Source: an uncultured bacterium (lineage in GTDB: Bacteria > Acidobacteriota > Aminicenantia > Aminicenantales > CALLJL01). Taken from it: a stretch of 64,000 bases of DNA. Below are positions 10,796-20,756 of this stretch, piece after piece. The notes under the pieces were generated by a model that made no database searches, was not told the DNA's origin, and saw only the letters and a program-made list of their open reading frames with translations. The stretch lies in NCBI GenBank assembly GCA_938092135.1, contig CALLJL010000023.1:183203-247202 (forward strand). Direction: 5' to 3'. The stretch's first letter is position 1, and every line of letters begins with the position of its first letter. The position numbers and the translations under genes are program-made.

Positions 10796-11464
10796 TTGTC
10801 TCAAGGAGATTTATTTTCTCAAGCTTCAGGCCGGATCGGCACTGACGAGTCCGGAAAGGGGGATTATTTTGGTCCTTTAGTAGTGGCGGGGATATATCTT
10901 CCCCCTGATCAGGACAAAGTTCTCCGAGAACTTGGAGTCCGGGATTCTAAAAGATGCAGTGACCGCAAAGCTATTGAGTTGGCCAGCCTTATCAAAAAGG
11001 GTTATCTCCATGCGATTGTGGTCATTGGTCCTTCCCGTTACAACGAACTTTATGAGCGCCTCCGCAATTTGAATCGAATCCTAGCCTGGGCTCATGCTCG
11101 GGTCATTGAAAATATCTTAGCTCAGGTACCTTGCTCCTTGGTAATTACCGACCAGTTTGGGGATGAGTTTTATGTTCGTCAGGCTCTAATGAAATTAGGA
11201 AAGAAAGTAGAACTCCTTCAGCGGGTGAGGGCAGAAGAAGATCTGGCTGTAGCCGCAGCTTCCCTCTTAGCGAGAGCTGAATTTTTAAAGCGCCTTGAGG
11301 CCTTAGGCAAAGAAGTTGGTCTGGAATTACCTAAGGGATCTTCACCTTTGGTCGAAAAAGCTGGTGTTGACCTTGTCCAGCGCTTTGGTGAATCCATTTT
11401 AGACAAGGTGGCGAAAAAACATTTTAAATTGACGAAGCGAGTTCTTAGCTACGTTCAAAAATAA
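10796..11464 (+). CDS. rnhC: RNase HIII-like ribonuclease H, short form
   Basis: GTDESGKGDYFGPLVVAG near residue 14 is the RNase HIII active-site signature (Asp-Glu pair; DEAGRG in RNase HII). RDSKRCSDRK and ITDQFGDEF supply further acidic residues. It would cleave the RNA strand of RNA:DNA hybrids. At 222 residues it lacks the N-terminal TBP-like domain of typical ~300-residue RNase HIII. The start is uncertain: TTG at 10796 has no good ribosome site and lies six bases after the previous stop. No ATG fits upstream of the catalytic motif. Confidence 0.8.
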   Translation: MSQGDLFSQASGRIGTDESGKGDYFGPLVVAGIYLPPDQDKVLRELGVRDSKRCSDRKAIELASLIKKGYLHAIVVIGPSRYNELYERLRNLNRILAWAHARVIENILAQVPCSLVITDQFGDEFYVRQALMKLGKKVELLQRVRAEEDLAVAAASLLARAEFLKRLEALGKEVGLELPKGSSPLVEKAGVDLVQRFGESILDKVAKKHFKLTKRVLSYVQK

Positions 11465-11630
11465 ATAATTAATTTTTCCCTTATTCATTTTTAACCGCTA
11501 TCAAAAGAATGAACCTTGAAATTTATAAAAAATTTGGATTGACCCACAGACTGAATTAGAAAAGAGTTCATTTCTTTTGTTTTAAGAGGAAATTGATTAT
11601 TATTTACTTGAGAGAAAGAGGCAAACTGTT

Positions 11631-12881
11631 ATGGACGAAAAAATTAATATAAGGGAAGAAAGAAGAAATCAAACTAGGCGTCTTTATTTTGAAGATAGCT
11701 ATCAAATTGAATTTGAAAGTCCGGTAAAGGAGATTCGCAAGCACGAAGGCCGGCCAGCTTTGATTCTTGAAGCCACCTGTTTTTACCCAGAAGGTGGCGG
11801 TCAGCCCAGTGATCGGGGCGAAATTGAAGGGGTTAAGGTCATAGAAGTAAGAGAAGAGGATGGGCAGATCGTTCATATTCTTGAGAAAGAAATCCAAGCC
11901 GAAAAAGTCAAAGGCCAAATTGACTGGCTCAGGCGCTACGACCATATGCAGCAGCATTCCGGCCAGCATCTCCTCTCCCAGGTTTGCTGGGAAATCCTCG
12001 GAGCTGAAACCCTTTCTTTTCACTTAGGAGAAGAATCTTCATCCATCGAACTGGATCTCGACCGTTTTTCTGAAGAGGCACAGATAGAAATTGAAACCAG
12101 AGCAGCCGAAGTCATTTTTAAGAACAAGCCCATAAAAGTCTATTTAATTGACGAAAGTCAAAGCGAAAAAATTCCCTTTCGCAAAAAACCGGTTAAAAGT
12201 GGCCTGATTCGGGTAGTGGAAATCGAAGGTTTTGATTATTCAGCCTGTGGAGGAACTCACGTCCGGCAAACCGGAGAAATTGGTTTAATCAAAATAATTG
12301 GGACCGATAAAGTCAGACAACATGTTCGGCTATTCTTCCTCTGTGGTTACCGGGCTTTAAGGGATTATCAAAATAAAGAAAAACTTATCAAGCAGCTGGC
12401 CACAAGTCTTGGAACTTCTCCCGGTCAAGTTCAAATCACTGTAGACAAGCTTCAGGAAGAGGCTCGAATTTTAAGAAAAAGATGCCTTAAGCTAAGGGAA
12501 GAGATGAACCAATATGAGGCTGAAAAATTTATGGCTGAAGCAGGCGAACCAATCATTGACCACATCTTTGAAGATCGAAGCGCCGAAGAGGCCAGAAATT
12601 TAGGCCTTAAAATCATCCATTCAGGCCATTTTTTAATTATTTTTGGGGTTAAAGGCGAAACGAGGAATCATCTTATTCTGGCCAGGTCTAATGAAATCTC
12701 CCTTGATTTAAAAAAATGGCTTCCCTGGCTTAAAGAAGCTTTCGAGGCTAAGGGAGGCGGCAGTGATTCCCTTATTGAGATGGCATTACCTCAACATTTT
12801 TCTCTTGAAAAGATTATTCAGGAATTAAAAGAAAAAATTTATTCTGAATATGCTGAACTTAAGAAGATTCCCCTATTATAG
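11631..12881 (+). CDS. AlaX-like trans-editing protein with DHHA1 domain
   Basis: The protein (416 aa) resembles the editing half of alanyl-tRNA synthetase: FYPEGGGQPSDRG, HSGQHLL (zinc-binding HxxxH) and CGGTHVRQTGEIG (CxxxH) form the metal site that deacylates Ser- or Gly-tRNA(Ala). A coiled segment (residues ~260-310) leads to a DHHA1 domain ending in FEAKGGGSDSLIEMA. No aminoacylation domain is present, so it is a free-standing AlaX of the long type. It converges tail-to-tail with the minus-strand permease gene only six bases away. Confidence 0.9.
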   Translation: MDEKINIREERRNQTRRLYFEDSYQIEFESPVKEIRKHEGRPALILEATCFYPEGGGQPSDRGEIEGVKVIEVREEDGQIVHILEKEIQAEKVKGQIDWLRRYDHMQQHSGQHLLSQVCWEILGAETLSFHLGEESSSIELDLDRFSEEAQIEIETRAAEVIFKNKPIKVYLIDESQSEKIPFRKKPVKSGLIRVVEIEGFDYSACGGTHVRQTGEIGLIKIIGTDKVRQHVRLFFLCGYRALRDYQNKEKLIKQLATSLGTSPGQVQITVDKLQEEARILRKRCLKLREEMNQYEAEKFMAEAGEPIIDHIFEDRSAEEARNLGLKIIHSGHFLIIFGVKGETRNHLILARSNEISLDLKKWLPWLKEAFEAKGGGSDSLIEMALPQHFSLEKIIQELKEKIYSEYAELKKIPLL

Positions 12882-12887
12882 AAAAAT

Positions 12888-14138
12888 TTACTCATAGCGA
12901 AGACAGACAATGGGATCGAGATGAGCAGCCTTTCGGGCTGGCCAGAGGCCGAAAAATAGACCCACACCAATGGAAACTCCAAGACCCAAGACAACCGACC
13001 AGAAAGTTACAGATACCGGCAACGGGGTTGCGGCCTTGACGGCGAGGGCAATGAGGAAGCCAAAAATAAGACCCATCATCCCGCCAAATAAGGTGAGAAC
13101 AACGGCTTCAAGGAGAAACTGACGGGAAATATCGCGGGGCCTTGCCCCAATAGCCTTTCTTATTCCTATTTCTCTTGTCCTTTCTTTAACGGCCACAAGC
13201 ATGATATTCATAACCCCTATGCCGCCAACCAACAAGCCAATAGAAGAAATAACAATCATAACGAGATAGGCCGCTCCAGTGATTTGATTATAAAGATTGA
13301 TAATTGTTTCTTGAGTGTAAATAGCAAAATCATTGGGCTGGCCAAAACCGATTTTTCTCCTTCGCCTGAGCAAAGAAGTAATTTCTTCCATGGCGGTGGG
13401 TAAGAGAGCGTGGCTTTTGGGCACAGCAATAATTTCCAGGTTAGACAGATCGTAGGGAAAGTATTTCATTAAAGTAGTGATAGGAATGCCTACGAAATTA
13501 TCTCGGCTCTGACCAAAAAAGGTACCTCTCCTTTCAAGGACTCCTATCACCCGGAATTTTTCCGGGCCTATCCTAATTTCTTTTCCTAAGGGGTTTTCGA
13601 AGGGAAAAAGAGTTTCGGCTACATCATAACCCAGGATACACACTGAGCTTGAATGGAAAATCTCTGGAAACATGATAAATCTTCCCTTTTTAGGCTGATA
13701 AACCGAGATGACTTCGGGAAATCGATCATTCATGCCTATAATAAGTGTTTCTTCACTCTGGCGATTTTGATACTTAACCGGAAGATCCAAAGTGGGATCG
13801 ACCATCAGGTTTACGGCCACAGCCTTAACAGAGGGACACTCTTCTTCGATGGCCTTAGCATCTTCAAAGGTCAAGTTTTTTCTTCTCCTGAGTTCTTCTT
13901 CCGCAAGTCCAATGCGCCCAATACCCGGCTCATATTTAGCGACAACAATAATATCGGAACCTACGGCTTCGAGTTCCTGCAGGAAGGTCCGGTTCAAACC
14001 CTGAATGATTGAGACCATACCAATAACTGTTGTCACCCCGATGGTTATTCCGAGAACCGTGAGAAAGGAGCGCAGCTTGTTTGACCGCAAAGAATCCAGA
14101 GCCATTTGGAAAATTTCTTTATAAAGGGCCACTTTCAT
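12888..14138 (-). CDS. MacB/FtsX-type ABC transporter permease
   Basis: The 416-residue protein has one N-terminal membrane helix (FLTVLGITIGVTTVIGMVSI), a large periplasmic MacB_PCD domain, and three C-terminal helices containing GGIGVMNIMLVAVKERTREIGIRKAIGA-type sequence, the hallmark of MacB permeases. It would move substrates or transmit force across the envelope with a partner ATPase. Its ATG overlaps the stop of the upstream permease gene (ATGA), so the two are co-translated and probably form a heterodimer. Confidence 0.9.
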   Translation of the reverse strand: MKVALYKEIFQMALDSLRSNKLRSFLTVLGITIGVTTVIGMVSIIQGLNRTFLQELEAVGSDIIVVAKYEPGIGRIGLAEEELRRRKNLTFEDAKAIEEECPSVKAVAVNLMVDPTLDLPVKYQNRQSEETLIIGMNDRFPEVISVYQPKKGRFIMFPEIFHSSSVCILGYDVAETLFPFENPLGKEIRIGPEKFRVIGVLERRGTFFGQSRDNFVGIPITTLMKYFPYDLSNLEIIAVPKSHALLPTAMEEITSLLRRRRKIGFGQPNDFAIYTQETIINLYNQITGAAYLVMIVISSIGLLVGGIGVMNIMLVAVKERTREIGIRKAIGARPRDISRQFLLEAVVLTLFGGMMGLIFGFLIALAVKAATPLPVSVTFWSVVLGLGVSIGVGLFFGLWPARKAAHLDPIVCLRYE

Positions 14139-15367
14139 TGTTCTGATCTCAGAGCCTCAATGGGATTAAGTTTAGCTGCCCGATTAGCCGGATAGAGTCC
14201 AAAGAAAAGACCAGTCCCAGTTGAAATTAAAATTGCCAGAAACAGGGAGACCGGTTCAATTCGAGTGGGCATCGAGGTGGTGGCTGAAAAAATTTTGGCG
14301 GCAATAATGCCGAGGAAAATACCAATCAGGCCACCGCAAGCTGAAAGAACGGCGGCCTCGATGAGAAATTGAAGCAAAATGTCTTTTCTTCTGGCGCCAA
14401 CAGCCATTCTGATACCAATTTCACTGATTCTTTCAGTGACCGAAACCAGCATGATGTTCATAACCACAATCCCCCCTACAAGAAGAGCAATGGAGGAAAT
14501 GGCGATCATGGCCAAATAGATGCTGGAGGTAGCTGATTTATAAAAACGGATAAAGGTATCAGAGGTGTTAATGGAAAAATCATCGGGATCTCTAAAGGAC
14601 CTATGCCTTAAAGAGCGTAAAATAGTTCTTACTTCCTCCTGGGCCGCCGCCATCTGAGAGGGCGAAGAAGTGTGGACATTAATCTCAATGGAGCGCTGGG
14701 AACCAAAAATTTTTTGGAAAGTGGTAATGGGTATCCGCACAAAATTATCCTGACTCCTTCCTAAAAGTTTTCCTCTTTTTTTGGCTATTCCAATAATCCG
14801 AAAATCCCAAGGGCCAATTTTGATAATTCGGCCCAAGGGGTCAACTTGGCCAAAGAGATTTTCAACCAAATCCCAGCCAATAATAGCTACAAATCGGGAA
14901 TTATTTTCCTCCTGGGGCAAAAAAAACCGGCCCCTTTCGATTTCAAGGACTGAGCCAATAAGGTGATCAACGGCTGTTTCTCCTCTGATTTCTGTATTTT
15001 TAAGGGATTGGTTTCGGAATTTAACTGTCCTCGAAGTGCTCACACTGGCACCCACTAGCTCGCAACTTCGACATTTTTCCCTGATAATTTTCATCTCCTC
15101 TAGGGTGAGATTCTTTCTCTTAAGCTGCTCTTTGTATTGTTTAAGGGAACCTCCAATCAAGGAAAATTTACTTATGGCAAAATCATTGGCCCCATAAAAA
15201 CTCATTTTAGTCGTAACGTAGTTGTTTAAACCTTGAATTACCGAAACCACACTAATAATGGTCAGAACACCGATGATAATTCCAAGAAGAGTCAGAAAAG
15301 TTCTCAATTTATTAGACCAGAGAGACCTCAGCGAGATTAAGACCGATTCTTCAACTGAAACTGCCAT
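14135..15367 (-). CDS. MacB/FtsX-type ABC transporter permease, paralogue of its neighbour
   Basis: This is a 410-residue paralogue of the downstream permease: SNKLRTFLTLLGIIIGVLTI forms the first helix, a periplasmic domain follows, then GGIVVMNIMLVSVTERISEIG and FGLYPANRAAKLNPIEALR at the C-terminus. The pair has no ATPase or membrane-fusion gene next to it. The nearest ATPase (lolD, 25300) is paired with a different permease. The ATPase must therefore be encoded elsewhere. Confidence 0.9.
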   Translation of the reverse strand: MAVSVEESVLISLRSLWSNKLRTFLTLLGIIIGVLTIISVVSVIQGLNNYVTTKMSFYGANDFAISKFSLIGGSLKQYKEQLKRKNLTLEEMKIIREKCRSCELVGASVSTSRTVKFRNQSLKNTEIRGETAVDHLIGSVLEIERGRFFLPQEENNSRFVAIIGWDLVENLFGQVDPLGRIIKIGPWDFRIIGIAKKRGKLLGRSQDNFVRIPITTFQKIFGSQRSIEINVHTSSPSQMAAAQEEVRTILRSLRHRSFRDPDDFSINTSDTFIRFYKSATSSIYLAMIAISSIALLVGGIVVMNIMLVSVTERISEIGIRMAVGARRKDILLQFLIEAAVLSACGGLIGIFLGIIAAKIFSATTSMPTRIEPVSLFLAILISTGTGLFFGLYPANRAAKLNPIEALRSEQ

Positions 15368-15614
15368 TTTTTCCTTTTAATTTATACAATATTTAAGCCC
15401 AAATGTCGAAAAAGTTTAGTTTTAGCCAGAAAGTCAGGCGAAATTTTTTCCAAGATATGGAGACTGAATTAATTGGATTAAAGGAAAAAAGGGGAATAAT
15501 TTGCTTTTCCCAGATTCTGAGCTTATTGCCTTTCTCTAATTTAAAGGTTAGAAAAAATCGCTTGACTCAAGGTTTCAAGGCAAGCACAATTAAGCCGATT
15601 AATAAGAGGAAATC

Positions 15615-16214
15615 ATGGGGAAAAAAATAATTAGCCGAGAAAAATCAATTATTGGCGCCTGTCTTTATTTTCCTCGACCCGGACCCCAGAACACTGAAAA
15701 AACCCTCGAAATAGCCCGAGCCCGGTCTCAAGAACTCGGCCTGCGGCAAGCCGTCATTGCCTCAACTTCAGGTCGAACAGGTGTTCTGGCGATTAAATAT
15801 TTAGAGGGGATGAATTTAGTCATTGTCACCCATTGCACCGGTTACCTCAAACCTGATCATCAGGAGTTCGATAGCCTTAATCGAAAAATAATTGAGGAAG
15901 CCGGAGCTCGTCTACTTACGACCCAGCATGCTTTCGGTGGAGTTGGTCGGGCAGTGCGCCGAAAATTGGGGAGTTATCAACTTGATGAAATAATGGCCTT
16001 CACCTTGAGAATTTTTGGTGAAGGGGTAAAGGTGGCTATTGAGATTACCCTAATGGCTGCTGATGCCGGTTTAATTCGAACTGATGAGCTCTGTTTATCG
16101 ATTGGTGGAACAGGCTCAGGAGCGGATTCAGCTCTGATCGTCAAACCAGTTAATACCCATAATTTTTTTGACCTCAGGGTTGTGGAAATTCTGGCCAAGC
16201 CAAGATTGCCCTGA
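15615..16214 (+). CDS. stand-alone pyruvate kinase C-terminal (alpha/beta) domain protein
   Basis: The 199 residues cover the whole length of a PK_C-like domain: ARSQELGLRQAVIASTSGRTGVLAIKYL at the start, FGGVGRAVRR in the middle, and LCLSIGGTGSGADSALIVKP at the end. In pyruvate kinase this domain binds allosteric effectors; as a free protein its role is unknown. The ATG at 15615 follows AAGAGGA. No kinase barrel is encoded nearby. I do not assign a function. Confidence 0.75.
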   Translation: MGKKIISREKSIIGACLYFPRPGPQNTEKTLEIARARSQELGLRQAVIASTSGRTGVLAIKYLEGMNLVIVTHCTGYLKPDHQEFDSLNRKIIEEAGARLLTTQHAFGGVGRAVRRKLGSYQLDEIMAFTLRIFGEGVKVAIEITLMAADAGLIRTDELCLSIGGTGSGADSALIVKPVNTHNFFDLRVVEILAKPRLP

Positions 16215-16241
16215 AGAAGCTAATTTTTTAGGGAGAAGAAA

Positions 16242-16798
16242 ATGTTTTCGGTCAGAAAAAAATTCTTTTCATTTTTATTTTTGGCCTAAATTTAGTCCTT
16301 CCTCTTCAGGCTGGCTTTAGGATAGGCATTTTTGCCGGCCAGTCCTGGCAAAAACCGGAATATCGGAATTGTCAATTTGATCCTGACACTCGTTGGGTTT
16401 ATGGAGTTAGGGCTGGAATTAAAATCCTGATTTTTGGCCTCGAGGGTTACTATTTTCAAGTGGCCCATAACTTGCAGCTTAGCGATATTAGCCATTCCTG
16501 GCAAAATCGGCAAGTTGATTTTTCTTGTCTGGGAGTGGCCGTAAAATCTTATTTTTCATGGTTGATAATTCATCCTTATTTGAGCCTCGGTTACGGATAT
16601 TATAGGGTGAGTCTTGAGGGCATAACTGAAGAGAAGAAGGGACGGATGAATTTTGGGGCTGGCCTTGAGATTTCCCTGGGTGATAAGCTTTCCTTACAGG
16701 CAGAAGCCAAATATCATCGTCCTGTTTTGAGTATTAACCAAGGCGATTTTCGCTTAGGTGATTTAGTGATTTCTGGAGGGGTTAACTACCATTTTTGA
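16242..16798 (+). pseudogene. small outer-membrane beta-barrel-like protein, split by a -1 frameshift at an A7 run
   Basis: GGGAG precedes ATG 16242, but that frame reads only MFSVRKKFFSFLFLA and stops near 16289. The -1 frame continues as KKILFIFIFGLNLVLPLQAG and then a ~160-residue protein to 16798. It is rich in alternating aromatic strands and ends in Phe (NYHF), as beta-barrel proteins do. That frame has no ATG, GTG or TTG before the signal peptide. The switch falls at A7 (16256-16262), phased as A AAA AAA, the classical slippery heptamer. Joining the frames gives a perfect signal peptide and a 185-residue protein. It could be slippage, a sequencing error in the homopolymer, or a real lesion. 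Confidence 0.65.
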
Positions 16799-16960
16799 AA
16801 TTTGAGCTTTCAGCTCATAGTCAAGTTTATAAGAGAGTGATTTAATCTTCTCAAGGCAAAATTATTTTTTCTAAAGTAGGAATTATTGAATGATCTTTGG
16901 AGATTTTAAAGAATAGTAAAAGAGCTAGCTCTAAGAAAAAGGATTGGCTTTTCTCATTTT

Positions 16961-19396
16961 TTAGGTTGTTTTTTCGCCAGCAAAGGAGCGCCAGCTTTCA
17001 GCCAGGCGCCTCAATTCCTGGTCGACAAGATAATTGACGGTTCCTTCTTCAAAGGTACCATCTTCCTTCATTTGGCCGGCCTCTACCCCCGTCAAAATTT
17101 CAATTCCTTCATCAATGGTTTTAATTGGATAAATATGAAAAAGGCCCTTTTCCACTGCTTCAACGACGTCCCTTCTTAACATTAAATTCTGAATATTTTG
17201 ATGGGGAATAATAACTCCTTGGGTTCCTGTAAGACCCTTTGCCCGACAGACATCAAAAAAGCCTTCTATCTTTTCGTTAACTCCGCCAATAGGCTGAATC
17301 TCACCCTTTTGATTGAGGGAACCGGTAACAGCTATATCTTGCCTCAGGGGAAGTTTTGATAAAGAGGAAAGAATGGCATAAACTTCAGTGGAAGAGGCAC
17401 TGTCGCCATCAACGCTACTATAGGATTGTTCAAAGGTAATAGTGGCGGTGAGAGAGAAGGGTTTATCTTGAGCGTATTTACCCATTAAATAACCTGAAAG
17501 AATGAGAACTCCTTTATTATAAACTGCCCCTCCTAAAGCTGCTTCCCGTTCAATATTAATCACGCCGCCTCGGCCAACAGCTGTCCGAGCTGTGATACGG
17601 GTTGGCTTGCCAAAGGCAAACTCGCCTAATTGATATACAGATAGTCCATTGACTTGGCCGATAACTTCACCTTGAGTCTCAATGAGGAGCAAGCCATCTT
17701 CAATGAGTTCCTGGATTTTATCCTCGATCAAACTAATGCGTTCAAATCTTTCTTCAATAGCTTTTTCTACGTGGTGCCTGGTAACTATTTTGCTTTCTTC
17801 TTTCCTTGCCCAGAAATCAGCCTCTCGGATAACATCAGCCAAGATATGAAAGCGGGTTGACATTTTCTTCTGACGGCCGGCTAATCTAACGCCATATTCG
17901 ATAACCGCGGCAATGCCTTCTCGGTCAAAAGGCATGAGTTTATCCTCATCGCAGATCTTCCGGATGAAGCGGGCATAGTCAATTATAGCTTTATCGGTTT
18001 TAAGCATCTCGGAATCAAATTCAGCCTTAACTTTAAAGATTTTTTTGAAATTCTCATCGAGATAATAAAGAAGATCGTAGAGAGGAGCATCACCAATCAT
18101 GACTACTTTGGCCCGACAGGGAACAGGCTGAGGCTTTAATCGGGTTGGAGAAATGATTAAAAGAGGTGGATAATTTTGAATTTCGAGCTGCTGATTGCGC
18201 AGACTCCTCTTCAAAGTCGTCCACACTCCAGGCTCGATGAGGGCATCAAGGGCATTCATCACCAGATAACCGCCATTAGCTTTAGCCAGGGAACCAGCTT
18301 TTATTTTTGTAAAGTCGGTTTGCCATAGGCCAGATCGAGTCAAACTGACCTCTATCGAACCGAAGAGATTGCTGTAGGTAGGATTGGTTTCAATGATTAC
18401 CGGAGCACCCTTTAGCTCGGCATTGTCAACGAAGAGATTGACCCGATAGGGCAAAAAGGGGTCTCCAATTTCTTTCTCTTTTTCCTCCTTTTTTTGTTCT
18501 TTGAAAAGGTCTAAATTGGCCATCAAACTTTTTTCCACTTCAGTTAAATATTCCTCAACTCCAGAAAAGGGAAAATGGGAGCGAATTTCCGCTATGGCTC
18601 CACTGATAATTGGGGCGATGGCCTCAGCATCCCATTGTTTAAGTAAATTTCGGGTTTCCTCCTCTATTTCCCGAAGACGTTCAAATATTTTTTCCAGTTC
18701 AGCCGAAAGGGATTCATATCTTTTTTTAAGCTCCTCTAGCTCTTCAGCTGAAAATTTCTTTTCTCTAACTAAAGCTTCAAGCTTATTAAAAGGAACCGGC
18801 CGATCATCAATTAGGGGGACCAGATCGGGTTTAACAAATAGGCCCATCTGCACTTGAATAACGGAAAAACCCTGTTCAGCCACATGAGCTTCAAAGCGTT
18901 CAAGAATTTCCTTTTGTTTTCTTTGCTGGGCTTCAATAATTGCCTCTTTGCGCTCAGTATAGTAGTTGCTCTTAAGCAATTCGGGTATGTTTGTACTTAG
19001 CATGTCAATTAAATTGCTCATTGCCTGTTTGAAAAGCCTACCTTGACCGGCGGGCATTTGCAGAAGAACAGGTTCGTCAGGATTTTTAAAATTATTGACA
19101 TAGAGAAGATCAGGTGGGATGGTTCTATCTTTATCCATTTTCTCGAGTCTTTCAAGAAGCTGTTTAATGGCTGTCGTTCGACCAGTGCCCACCATGCCGG
19201 TAATAAAAATGTTGTAGCCAACACTTTTAACCTCAAGACCTGTCTGGATTGCCTTGATGGCCCGATCCTGGCCGATGATTTCATCGCAGGGAGTGCAATC
19301 GGCTGTGGTTTCAAAAGGGATTTTCTCCAAGGGACAGCGCCAGCGAAGCTTTTCAGGTGGTAAAGAGGGAAAATTTGTCTTTCTTTTCAGATTCAT
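16961..19396 (-). CDS. Lon-like ATP-dependent protease (AAA_32 family)
   Basis: The 811-residue protein has an N-terminal segment, Walker A GMVGTGRTT (67-75), a long coiled insertion (about 140-310), an AAA core and a C-terminal Lon protease domain with the Ser-Lys dyad (VDGDSASSTEVYA near 662; GGVNEKIEGFF near 705). These soluble Lon-like enzymes lack the N-terminal Lon substrate domain and degrade damaged or specific proteins in the cytosol. It is monocistronic and divergent from the GNAT gene at 19625. Confidence 0.93.
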   Translation of the reverse strand: MNLKRKTNFPSLPPEKLRWRCPLEKIPFETTADCTPCDEIIGQDRAIKAIQTGLEVKSVGYNIFITGMVGTGRTTAIKQLLERLEKMDKDRTIPPDLLYVNNFKNPDEPVLLQMPAGQGRLFKQAMSNLIDMLSTNIPELLKSNYYTERKEAIIEAQQRKQKEILERFEAHVAEQGFSVIQVQMGLFVKPDLVPLIDDRPVPFNKLEALVREKKFSAEELEELKKRYESLSAELEKIFERLREIEEETRNLLKQWDAEAIAPIISGAIAEIRSHFPFSGVEEYLTEVEKSLMANLDLFKEQKKEEKEKEIGDPFLPYRVNLFVDNAELKGAPVIIETNPTYSNLFGSIEVSLTRSGLWQTDFTKIKAGSLAKANGGYLVMNALDALIEPGVWTTLKRSLRNQQLEIQNYPPLLIISPTRLKPQPVPCRAKVVMIGDAPLYDLLYYLDENFKKIFKVKAEFDSEMLKTDKAIIDYARFIRKICDEDKLMPFDREGIAAVIEYGVRLAGRQKKMSTRFHILADVIREADFWARKEESKIVTRHHVEKAIEERFERISLIEDKIQELIEDGLLLIETQGEVIGQVNGLSVYQLGEFAFGKPTRITARTAVGRGGVINIEREAALGGAVYNKGVLILSGYLMGKYAQDKPFSLTATITFEQSYSSVDGDSASSTEVYAILSSLSKLPLRQDIAVTGSLNQKGEIQPIGGVNEKIEGFFDVCRAKGLTGTQGVIIPHQNIQNLMLRRDVVEAVEKGLFHIYPIKTIDEGIEILTGVEAGQMKEDGTFEEGTVNYLVDQELRRLAESWRSFAGEKTT

Positions 19397-19624
19397 TTTA
19401 AACTTTCCTTTAAAGGAATTTTTAAATCAGAACTTTATTAAAATATCAACCTTATCCTAATATGTCAAAATAAAGGATGAAATTTTTGGTTTAAATTAAA
19501 AGACTAAGGAAATTAGGTTAAAAGGATGAGGGAAATCGGGAATATGATCGGGATAAAAAATGAGTGAAAACGGCTAATTCTTTTGTTAAAATATAAACAA
19601 AATTTAAATTTGAGGCTTTAAAGG

Positions 19625-20740
19625 ATGATTCAAATTCAAAAAGTTAGGACCAAAAAGGATTTAAAAAATTTTATTTTATTTCCTTGGCAAATTTATGCTC
19701 ATGATCCCAACTGGGTTCCGCCTTTAATCATAGAAATGAAGGAAAAACTAAATCCCAAGAAGAACCCCTTTTTTGAACATGCCCAGATGGAGCTCTTTCT
19801 CGCTCGCAAGAAGGGAGAATTAGTTGGCCGAATCGCAGCCGTCATCGATGAACTTCATAATAAAGTTCACAATGAAAGGGTAGTCTTTTTCGGCCTTTAT
19901 GAAAGTATTAATGATGAATCTGTCGCTCAAGGCCTTCTTGAAGCGGCCGCTTCCTGGGGAAAAGAAAGGGGGATGAACCTTCTGCGAGGTCCGATGAATT
20001 TATCCATGAACGATGAATGTGCCTTTCTTTTGGAAGGCTTTGATTACCCTCCGGTGATTATGATGCCCTATAACCCACCTTATTATATTGACTTAATGGA
20101 AAAAAGTGGGATGGCCAAAATTAAGGATTTATATGCCTATTATATGACCAAAGATCATGAAACTGCGGCCAAGGTTAAAATGATTGTCGATAAAGTGAAA
20201 AGGGAAACAAAATTTAGTCTCCGTTGCGTCAATATGAAGGCCCTTGAAGAGGAGGCGAGAAAGATTCAGTTTATTTACAATGATGCCTGGTCTCGTAACT
20301 GGGGCTTTGTCCCTTGGACAGAGAATGAGATGAAATATATGGTCAAACGTCTCAAACTATTTGCCGACCCCAATATTGTAATTTTTGCTGAGGACCAGGC
20401 CGGACGTCCTGTGGGTTTTGCCTTTGGTTTGCCCAATTATAATGAAATTTTGAAAAAACTGAATGGACGCCTTACTCCTTGGGGAGTACTTATTTTTTTG
20501 ATAAACCGCCGCCGGATAAAGGGCATGCGAGCCGTTGTTTTTGGTGTAATCCAGGAATACCAGCATACAGGATTGAGTTACTGGCTCTATTGGCAGCTCG
20601 AGCAGAATGCTCGCGAGCGGGGCTATCAGTGGTGTGAAATGTCCTGGCTCCTTGAAGATAATATTCCTATTCTTCGTTTCTGTGAATCCATAGGTGGCCG
20701 GATATATAAAAAATATAGAATTTTTCAAAAAGAGATTTAA
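19625..20740 (+). CDS. GNAT-fold protein (YghO-like)
   Basis: The 371 residues match a conserved hypothetical family with a GNAT acyltransferase fold: FILFPWQIYAHDPNWVPPL at the N-terminus, ARKKGELVGRIAAVID in the acetyl-CoA-binding half, and GPMNLSMNDECAFLLEGFD in the middle. The substrate is unknown. It is followed 16 bases later by an enoyl-CoA hydratase with a strong ribosome site, so they may be co-transcribed. Confidence 0.75.
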   Translation: MIQIQKVRTKKDLKNFILFPWQIYAHDPNWVPPLIIEMKEKLNPKKNPFFEHAQMELFLARKKGELVGRIAAVIDELHNKVHNERVVFFGLYESINDESVAQGLLEAAASWGKERGMNLLRGPMNLSMNDECAFLLEGFDYPPVIMMPYNPPYYIDLMEKSGMAKIKDLYAYYMTKDHETAAKVKMIVDKVKRETKFSLRCVNMKALEEEARKIQFIYNDAWSRNWGFVPWTENEMKYMVKRLKLFADPNIVIFAEDQAGRPVGFAFGLPNYNEILKKLNGRLTPWGVLIFLINRRRIKGMRAVVFGVIQEYQHTGLSYWLYWQLEQNARERGYQWCEMSWLLEDNIPILRFCESIGGRIYKKYRIFQKEI

Positions 20741-20756
20741 TTGGAAAGGAGGGGAA

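Noticed and set aside
15403..15630. 75-residue plus-strand frame before the PK_C-domain gene
   Set aside because: Low-complexity, no ribosome site, overlaps a well-supported start.
16804..16816. GAGC-TTTCA-GCTC hairpin after the barrel gene
   Set aside because: Short stem and no following T-run.
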